NCBI GenBank assembly: GCA_028551475.1
Contig: CM052360.1
Coordinates: forward strand, 23,692,682-23,756,681
Length of the DNA: 64,000 nt
Reading direction: 5' to 3'
Origin: Casuarina equisetifolia
Lineage: Eukaryota > Streptophyta > Magnoliopsida > Fagales > Casuarinaceae
Shown: positions 56,545-64,000 of the stretch, piece by piece
Layout: each line of letters opens with the position of its first letter
How positions within the stretch are numbered: position 1 is the first letter of the stretch
Position numbers and translations under genes: made by a program
Notes under the pieces: generated by a model
The model's input: the letters and a program-made list of their open reading frames with translations, nothing else
Database searches by the model: none
Told to the model about the DNA's origin: nothing

Positions 56545-56735
56545 TTCACTCTTCAAAAACTGTATGTCGGGATTGTTAAACTGTGGCCCGCTTCAGTATA
56601 GAGCCTACAAATTTAAATTAACATTTGGATTGTTAATAGCCAGCTACAATTTATCTTGTATATTTATTCAATAAAAAATGAAACAAATAATGGGATTTAA
56701 GATGTAATTGAATATTTTCTTCTTTTTAATAACTG
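56545..56735. repeat. direct repeat, copy 1 (partner at 63815-64000)
   Basis: AACTGTATGT.GGGATTGTTAA, CAGTATAGAGCCTA.AAAT and ATTTGGATTGTTAATAGC are shared in the same order and orientation with 63815-64000. Confidence 0.75.
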
Positions 56736-58199
56736 CCAAATATTTTTCAATACGAATGAATTGCATTAAAAATTTACTATACCAATATATGTTTCTTTTT
56801 AATTCTTGACTAACACTACGAATACACAAGTAAGGACCCAAAGCTAAATCTACTCCATCTTTTATACAGCTCTTTCGGACACACGGTGACTTTTACAATG
56901 CGTCGCTCCACTCACTCACGTAACCAAACAACAGGCAAAACAAGCACGCGAGACCCGAAGGGATGCAGTTGTGCACTGTCAAGAGAAAGTGAGTGTGCTG
57001 TGATAAAAATTAATTATGATCAAAACAAGGTGAATTTCCGAAGATCGTGGACTTCCAAGGGAAATAGAAACGAGACAGATGTACAATTTCTGCAAGCGGC
57101 GACAAATCCAGGACTATAACACTGCTTTGGCCAGCAATTTGTTAGGAACAAAACGAAAAGAAACCAGAATCTTATGTCATTTCCAAAGAAATAAAATAAT
57201 GCCATGGCTTTCGGGAAGAGCAGATAAGGACAAAGCTTGCAAAAGTTAAAAAGATGACAAACCTCCTTGTTATCAAGTACAAGACTAAAGCTAAAACTAA
57301 TATAAAAAATTAGTGTTGGATAACAGAAAGAACTGAGAATAGAAAAAGATATTTAAAATAAGTAATCATGTGAAGGACTAAAGTTTTGGTCAAAAAGTTA
57401 GATAAGGATAAGCAAAAGTTGAAAAAAGTAGGTTATGGTGTTTCTTGATTTGAAGATAATGTAGGTCCATGACAATAGCCATTTGGTTATGTTGAAAAGA
57501 GTCAACCTTGTATAATGAGTAAGTTACATCTCCTATTTACATTCTTAAGCCAAAGAGGTAGAAAATGCAAGGAAGGCATAACTCGATTGACTTAGGATTC
57601 AACAAAACTTCTAAAAGGCACTTTCTTAAAGTATAAAGCAATGTCATAAAATAATTCATTATACTTGGTTCATACGAGTAAAATAGAGAAAGATAGTCTT
57701 CAAAAAGAGCTATCCAAATTGACTAACTCTATTTAAACAGGCCTGTCAAAATCTTAATAATACTAACTTTTACAGAAATGGTGCATATTAGAAACTCATT
57801 TTTATTTTAAAATTTGATTCAAGAGTGAGAGAGTTAGTCATTCATATATAAAAGATTCTCCAATAAGATCTCATTTATGTAAAACTTTATAACACTATTT
57901 TTAAAATGTTCCTTTGCAACTAATGGACTATGGGTTGTTTTAAATGTATTAAATCCTTTGCATACTACTTTAGGTTAGGGCATTTCTACATAAAAGGTGC
58001 AACTCTTGAACTTAAATTTTTTCATATTTAAAAAAAAATTCTACAAGAAAATAAAAATACACAAAAAGTTAAGAGTAAAGAATTAGTTTTTTCTTTTTAA
58101 GGTTAAGAATTATATATTACCATAAAAAATTATAAGGTTGTTCAGTTACAACATCATCATTTAGGCTCAAATAGAGCAAAGAATCAGTTTCTTATAAAG
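56736..58199. other. AT-rich spacer, nothing recognised
   Basis: Short frames (56886-57119 and others) have no family motif. No RNA gene or transposon end was found. Confidence 0.4.
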
Positions 58200-58430
58200 A
58201 TAGTAAATAGTCTTTGGTAAACTCATTAACCCCACAATAAATAATTCGTTTATGGGGAGCCATGAGAGTTAGGCTATTATTTACATTATTGAATGATGAC
58301 ACTTTTTAGGATATGGACATAGTTGACCAATAAATTAGGCATCATGATTTTCCACTAAAAAGATCATTGTTGAGAAGTTCAAAGATAAAATTATAGTCAT
58401 GATGAAGTTTCAATGAAATTGGTCAAGAGG
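58200..58430 (+). promoter_or_regulatory. duplicated non-coding module (unit D)
   Basis: Contains AATAATTCGTTTATGG, ACTTTTTAGGATATGGACATAGTTGACC and AAGTTCAAAGATAA, as in 40380-40580 and 6055-6260. The W-box core here is TTGACC. Confidence 0.5.
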
Positions 58431-58499
58431 TTAATGTCATATGAAGGTTTTAGGCGAACTCCTGTGTGTTCTCGTGTAGAGTGTGTAAATTATTCTTAT

Positions 58500-58990
58500 T
58501 TAAACAAGTTAAATAAAATTTAATCACTAGTGCTGTTGTCACGTCACTAGAGCAACTAGGCGGCTTTGCCCATGTTAAAACGGGGGAGATGTTCGTTGGG
58601 AGATGGGGGGGATGCAATTCGGTCGCAAGGGGGCGACGAGTAGGAGGGTTGGTGTGCGAATCCGATGAGGGGAAGCTGCTGAGGGGTGGAATCTGTCGCC
58701 GGTAGGGAGCGGTGGCGGTGCAAGGGGAGCTTCCCCCAGCATTTTGCCGAACAAGTAATTTAGTCATGTCCCAAAATTACTTTGCATATCTTATGCTTCG
58801 CACAAGCAGAAAATTAAATGCCTTTCCCAAAAACAAGATATAAGAAACTTAAAGAGACGGAAAGGCAAAGGTGACGAAGCAATTGCTTATCAATCGTTGC
58901 AGGCAAACAAAAAGATAATAATAAATACCAGTTATAATAATGATGCTACCAATGAAAAAATAGTTGGGTGATTAGAAGATTTTTCAATCA
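58500..58990 (-). pseudogene. PTEN2-like 5' region relic (unit D)
   Basis: The block TTTGCCCATGTTAAAACGGGGGAGATGTTCGTTGGGA matches 15120-15155 and 26475-26515. The flank through 58980 (GAGACGGAAAGGCAAAGGTGAC...TGCAGG, GATAATAATAAATACCA) matches 15370-15465. No downstream PTEN2 exons follow, so only the 5' end of a copy survives. Confidence 0.5.
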
Positions 58991-59744
58991 TGAAACAATA
59001 AAATGGCGAGGAATTTTTCCACCCATTGCAAGTGAGATATTACTTCTATTTAATTATGCTTAACAAATACATTTGAAAATAAGAAAGAAGAATGGATGAA
59101 AAATGAGTGATTCTATTGCATACTTTACATTTAGTTGTACTTATATAGTCATACTCATAGAGTAACAACTATACAATAACAATGACCAAAGCCCAATAAT
59201 AAATATTAGCATTCTTAACGGAGTAAAATGTTTCAAGTATGAATTCACTAGATCGACGATGGAACAACATTTGAGAAAACGTGGCTGTAGAACTTTATGG
59301 CAAGTGTTTTTTTCATTAAATTATTATTATAGCATATAAACAAGCATATGATGATGTTGCTTACATTTTGGATAAATCAATACTACATGACTATTTCTTT
59401 TTCCCCTCCTTCGGTGGATTCCAAAATGCCTAAAATAAGGTTGATTTATTGCTTAGCACACATCTCTTCATGTGTCAATAGGTCATCAGGAATCAAAAAT
59501 CAAATTTTATACCTTTATGGTTTATACCTATATTGAAATGAAAGTTAATTATTTAGTTAGTGAGAGAGCTTCATAATTTATCTTTGAATTGTTCAATAGA
59601 TTTCAAAACCAAAAAACACTTCAATTTTTTATATTGCAAAATTTTTGAAACCTTGTTGACCAAGTTAATTTCACAAAAAGTTGTTTGATGATAAAAAAAA
59701 AATTCATCTTTTTTTTTTTTAAAGAAAAAGAATTCGTTGGGCTT
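58991..59744 (+). promoter_or_regulatory. duplicated upstream module (unit D, distal part)
   Basis: About 59280-59710 matches 38690-39130 and 21830-22230 (landmarks TATTATTATAGCATATAAACAAGCATA, GTGTCAATAGGTCAT, TTTATACCTA). No gene. Confidence 0.5.
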
Positions 59745-60110
59745 TTCATCCACACGACGTTCTAACAGGAGCAGCTCATTAAACTTTGCACGGGCTCAGG
59801 TTACGCGTTGGGCTTCCGTCCATAGGCCTTTTCTCTTCTAAGGCTTTGAACCACATTTCCTACGCTTCACGGGCTTCACAGGACGCAGGCTAAGAATCTA
59901 GTTTCACCTGGGCTTTATCAGACACGGATTGGACCACAATAAAAATAACCACAAAAATATTATCCCATAAAAGCACTTTGGTCCACAATAGTTACAGTCA
60001 TGAGGCCATAAACATGTTAATCCTAACACTTGTCCACATATCAAAACATCATCAAAAATATTACTTCAAATAACTCAACACAATGGATTGTCATCTTTTA
60101 CACGGTGGCC
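59745..60110. other. insertion-like segment interrupting the module
   Basis: Less AT-rich sequence, with TTGGGCTTTTCATCC and TTGGGCTTCCGTCC, breaks duplicon homology, which resumes near 60115. No terminal repeats or coding motif recognised. Confidence 0.3.
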
Positions 60111-60663
60111 TTAAAACTTAATGAATAGGGTTATTTTTTAAAGTATAGTTTTGTAATATATTGTCTTAAAGGATAAATTTTATTATTCAAGTACATAAAT
60201 AGGCATGCTACAAAGTTATTCAAAATAATTTTTTTTGTATAAATCATACTTTATGCCTTTTTCTTTTCTTTTCTTTTCTAATTCATCGTGGATTCCAAAC
60301 ATGGGTTAGAGCAATTTGTGAATATATTGTCCCTAGAGTAACTTTTATGCTTAAAATTGTTTACAATATTTGAAAGTCAAGAAAACATTTCCTAAGTACT
60401 TGAACTAAGTTTTTCAGAGTTTCAATGACAATTGATTTACTCTATCATATTTGATTTGGTCATATTTAAGGGTGCTTTTCACATAAATGAATGGGCAAGT
60501 AACTGGAAATTTGATGATATTTATATTATTAAAACCCTTCAAAGAATCCACAATCAATCAATTCTTTATGGGACCCATAAGTGGTGACTAATATTTTCAT
60601 TTTGCACTAATTACACTTTCTAGGATGCACAAATATATTGATTGGTGAATTAAGCATTACTTT
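60111..60663 (+). promoter_or_regulatory. second distal module copy (unit D)
   Basis: Repeats the order seen at 20480-20900: GATTCCAAACATGG, GAGTAACTTTTATGCTTAAA, TGGGACCCATAAGTGGTGACTA and CTAGGATGCACAAATA. Confidence 0.5.
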
Positions 60664-62640
60664 CTTTGGGTGTGGTCTATTTTGTGGAAAAATTGGCATC
60701 CATCTAAATGTTTTTCCTTACAATTTTAGCTTCTCTATTTCATGGAAAAATCATATTCCTCATAACTTCAGCTTGTCTATTTCATGAAAAATTCAAAGTC
60801 CTTATAGCTAGTCTTTCAACACAATTGGAGCTTGTCTGTTTAGTGCAAAAATCATTGTCCCTATGACTATAGCATGTCTATTTTGTGGAAAATTCAAAGT
60901 TCCAATGACAAAGTTTTTCCACACTCATTAGTTTGTCTATTTTGTAGAAAAATCAATGTTCCCATCATAGTGTCTTATGTCTTCCTGGAAAAATTTAGCA
61001 TCCTTGTGACCAATTTTTCTACACAATGAAAGTTTGTCCATTTAGTGGAAAATCAACTTTCCCATTACTATAGCTTGTCTATTTCATTGGAAAATTTAGT
61101 GTCCCTTTAACTAATTTTTTATACTGTTGTAGCTTCTCTATTTTGTAAAACATTTAGCATTTCCATGACCAATTTTTTTACATAACTGTAACTTGTCTAT
61201 TTCATGAAAAAGTCAACATTTTTGTGACCATAACTTGTCTATTTCGTAGAAAATTTAGGATCCCATTCATCAATTTTTTCACATAACTATATCTTGTCTA
61301 TTTCATGGAAATTTCATCATCCCTATGACTAGTTTTTTCACACAACTATAACTTGTCTATTATCTAGAAAAATCATTGTCAACATGACTGCAACTTTACC
61401 TATTTCATGGAAACTTCATATTCTTGTGACTAACTTATTAATTCATGAAGAAAACAACACTCTCAATGAAATAGGTGTTCATGTCTTTACAGAGCCTCTA
61501 AAGTGTCTAGCAAACAAGTACAAAGAGGATTTATGAAAAACACCTAATCAAATTGTTTACAGAAGCATTGTCGATGAATTGAGGAAAAGGGAAAAGATCA
61601 TGTTCTTCAGTTTTCTACACCCTTCATTCACACGACATCAATCAAGTGTTGACTAATATTTCCATTTTTCACTAGTTGCACTTTCTAGGATGCACAAATA
61701 TATTGACTGTGAACTGAGCATTACTTTCCTTGGGTGTGGTCTATTTTGTGAAAAAATTGGCATCCGGATATCTAACTAGTTTTTCCACACAATTGTAGCT
61801 TATCTATTTCATGGGAAAATCATTGTCCCCATAGCTATAACTTGTCTATTTCATGGAAAATTCAACGTCCCTTGTAGCTAGTCTTTCCACACAAATGGAG
61901 GTTGTCTATTTGGTGGAAAAATCACTGTCCCCATGACTATAACATGTCTATTTTGTGGAAAATTCAAAGTTTCTACAACAAATGTTTTCCACACAATTGT
62001 AACTTGTCTATTTTGTGGAACAATCATCGTCTCCATCATCGTAGCTTGTGTCTTTCTTGAAAAATTTAGCATCCTTGTGACCAATTTTTCCACACAATTA
62101 AAGTTCGTCCATTTAGTGGAAAAATCAATTTTCCCATTAATATAGCTTGTCCATTTCATTGAAAAATTTAATGTCCCTTTGATTAATTTTTATAGTAATA
62201 GCTTCTCTCTTTTGTAAAACATTTAGCATTTCTATGACCAATTTTTTCACCTAACTATAACTTTTCTATTTTGTGAAAAAATAAACATTGTCATGACTAT
62301 AACTTGTCTCTTTTGTAGAAAATTCAGCATTCCTTTGATCAATTTTTTTCATGCAATTCTATGTTGTCTTTTTCATGGAAAATTCATCATCCCTATGGCT
62401 AGTTTTTCCACACTCCTATAACTTGTCTATTTTCTTGAAAAATCATTGTCACCATGACTGTAGCTTTACCTATCTTATGAAAACTTGAATATTCTTCTGA
62501 TTGTAACTTATTAATTTGTGAAAAGGTCTGCAGACTTGTAATTATAGCTTGTATATTTTGTGGAAATTTCTTCCATGCAACTATAGCTTGTTTATTTCAT
62601 GGAAAAATCAGCATCCCCCAGTCCACCTTTTCCACAAAAC
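60664..62640. repeat. minisatellite with higher-order structure, unit about 50-62 bp
   Basis: More than 30 degenerate copies of a unit of the type TTGTCTATTTCATGGAAAAA followed by TCA.(T/C)GTCCC.ATGACTA and TTTTTCCACACAA. Two blocks, starting at about 60675 and 61738, carry the same variant units in the same order, giving a higher-order period of about 1.06 kb. The unit resembles the TGTGGTCTATT...GGAAAAATC...ATTTTTCACC stretch of the promoter module at 6170-6230 and 40470-40530. Frames crossing the array are products of the repeat, not genes. Confidence 0.85.
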
Positions 62641-63239
62641 TATAGCTTTGTAAAACTTAGTAAAGAGCAAACAATCATATGAAGGCTTGGGGAAAATTCT
62701 ACCGTTCTTTTCTTGTGGTAAAAGCATATAAATTCTTTACTTTGTCATAAAAAAAATTGCAACTTCATTCTTTTCTCTAAAAATGCTCCCTTTTTGCTAT
62801 TATATTAATCAAAGAAAATTTAAATTGAACAATACTTTGTGAAATAAAATTCAATTACGGAGATTTGGAATTAATTACTTTCATTACGAAGACAGAAAAT
62901 AAAAAGAAAAAGCTAAGTTCATCTTCTGATTGCTTCCAGTCAAGCAGAGTGGTTAACACTAGCCACACCTAGGCATGCAAGATGCATTAGGATGGATAGC
63001 ACAACTTTACATCTTGATAAAATAAGGAATAAGAAAACCTTGAACATGGCTGTAATTTGCATAGTCATTGCTGTCATTTTATGTTGACATCTTATTTTGG
63101 GTTTTAATGCTTGCAAGCATACATGAATTCATGCTATTGGGACTTGATGCTACTTTTCAAAATAAGGAAAAAGGATTACATTTTCAAAAGAAAAGAGAAG
63201 AAAGATAATCTATAAAGGGATTAAACAAAAAGTTAAACT
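62641..63239. other. AT-rich spacer
   Basis: No gene, RNA or clear repeat recognised. Confidence 0.4.
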
Positions 63240-63375
63240 AATCAAATTTGATAATACATCTTATAAGGAAGGGCAACCCATGGGGTACCATTGGATGCAT
63301 CAACGTTTCACTGTAAGTTTCTTTGCAATTTCAACTTCTCTCTCATGCCCAAAAAATACTTGTATGTTTTCTTTT
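63240..63375 (-). pseudogene. kinase-tail relic of an LRK10L-type gene (unit D)
   Basis: The minus strand encodes Gln-Val-Phe, then EVEIAKKLTV, then CIQWYP after a stop, aligning with LQVFIEDDGEAEIANKLAIV and CIQWNP in the kinase tail of the pseudogene at 41297-43712. Only about 45 codons remain, with a stop in frame. Confidence 0.6.
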
Positions 63376-63389
63376 CATTTTAAGATATT

Positions 63390-63640
63390 GTAGATCCAAA
63401 GTTAAAAACTAATTGGTGTTCTTTACTACATGAGATTACTTGGGATGAGTTGAACTGATCTTTGAACATAAAGGATTTGGGCTATGTATTTGGTACATTT
63501 TTTTTTTCCTTTTCCCTTTCTAAGGATCTATACTTGTTTGCGTGCAACAAGAAAATCTTGGTGGCACTCAATCTTACAAGCATATATGAATCCATACCCA
63601 TTAGATGTCTTCATTAGGAAGTAGTGGCAAAACTCTCTAA
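63390..63640. repeat. duplicated block (partner at 39830-40095)
   Basis: Same order of landmarks as at 39830: TTTAAGATATTGTAGAT, GAGATTACTTGGGATGAGTTGAAC, CTTGTTTG.GTGCA and CAAT.TTACAAGCATAT.TGAATCCATACCCATTAG-type sequence. Non-coding. Confidence 0.7.
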
Positions 63641-63814
63641 TCCGGTTGATTGCCCCTTCCAAGTTGGGATGTGTTCGGGTATGATTGTCAGGTATGTTAT
63701 TTCGGTGGAAAAAGAACGGAGAAATTTATCCATGAGAGTTCTACTTGATTGTATGTACAAATAATCTATGAGTTTCTTTTTCCCTGCCTTAGCTTTGATA
63801 TTCTGGTTCCGTCT

Positions 63815-64000
63815 TGTTAAAACTCTTCAAAAATTGTATGTTGGGATTGTTAACTGTGGCCTGCCTCAGTATAGAGCCTATAAATGTAAATTAACATTTG
63901 GATTGTTAATAGCTAGCTACAATTTATCTTGTATATTTTGTTTAATGAAAAACTAAACAAATAATGGAATTTATGAAGTAATTGAATATTTCTTTTCTTT
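63815..64000. repeat. direct repeat, copy 2 (partner at 56545-56735), runs off the window
   Basis: Near-identical to copy 1 over its visible length (AAAATTGTATGTTGGGATTGTTAACTGTGGCC...), showing that a further duplicated segment continues to the right of the window. Confidence 0.75.

Noticed and set aside
61878-62159. Repetitive 93-codon minus-strand frame and an overlapping 70-codon plus-strand frame
   Set aside because: Translation of the minisatellite; not maintained across the two blocks.
60664-62640. Possible centromeric satellite
   Set aside because: Only about 2 kb, unit derived from local sequence, inside a gene cluster; no genome-wide evidence available.
1-64000. tRNA, rRNA or snRNA genes
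   Set aside because: No cloverleaf with A and B boxes or conserved rRNA/snRNA core was noticed; the tRNA-like matches are retrotransposon primer sites. A tRNAscan or Infernal run would be decisive.

Overview
The window is nuclear DNA of a flowering plant, almost certainly a dicot. It is AT-rich and holds intron-containing LRK10L receptor kinases, plant PTEN2-type phosphatase sequences and three classes of plant retrotransposon. I cannot name the species; a woody perennial would fit, but nothing proves it.

The host part is a damaged tandem segmental duplication. The ancestral unit appears to be: (i) a conserved non-coding module with a W-box core; (ii) a minus-strand LRK10L-type kinase with an ATL21/GUB_WAK-like ectodomain; (iii) a 0.26-0.31 kb bidirectional promoter; (iv) a plus-strand LRK10L receptor kinase; (v) a minus-strand PTEN2-like phosphatase. 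Unit A (about 6.0-15.5 kb) has the only intact gene, the LRK10L kinase at 8091-11096 (four exons, 662 aa), plus two ectodomain relics and a PTEN2 relic. Unit B (about 20.5-29.1 kb) has an LRK10L pseudogene and PTEN2 relics with a recombination junction. Unit C (about 38.6-56.5 kb) has a minus-strand kinase pseudogene, a nearly intact LRK10L with small frameshifts, and a PTEN2 pseudogene split by a solo LTR and a LINE. Unit D (about 58.2-64.0 kb) is mostly scrambled: promoter module, PTEN2 5' relic, a kinase relic, and a 2-kb higher-order minisatellite whose unit resembles part of the promoter module.

Mobile DNA fills the gaps: a Ty1/copia element running off the left edge (1-4886, minus), which cuts an unidentified gene fragment; an old Athila-like Ty3/gypsy relic (15670 to about 20440, plus) without its RT/integrase; a young complete element of the same family (29654-38558, minus) with a CGGAT target duplication and a 1045-codon pol frame; a solo LTR (50934-51918); and a 3'-truncated L1-type LINE (about 52490-55790, minus).

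Functionally this looks like a birth-and-death receptor-kinase cluster: one working non-RD kinase gene among decaying duplicates, with the linked PTEN2 passenger broken in every copy seen here. Protein families were recognised by eye from conserved motifs; no database search was run.
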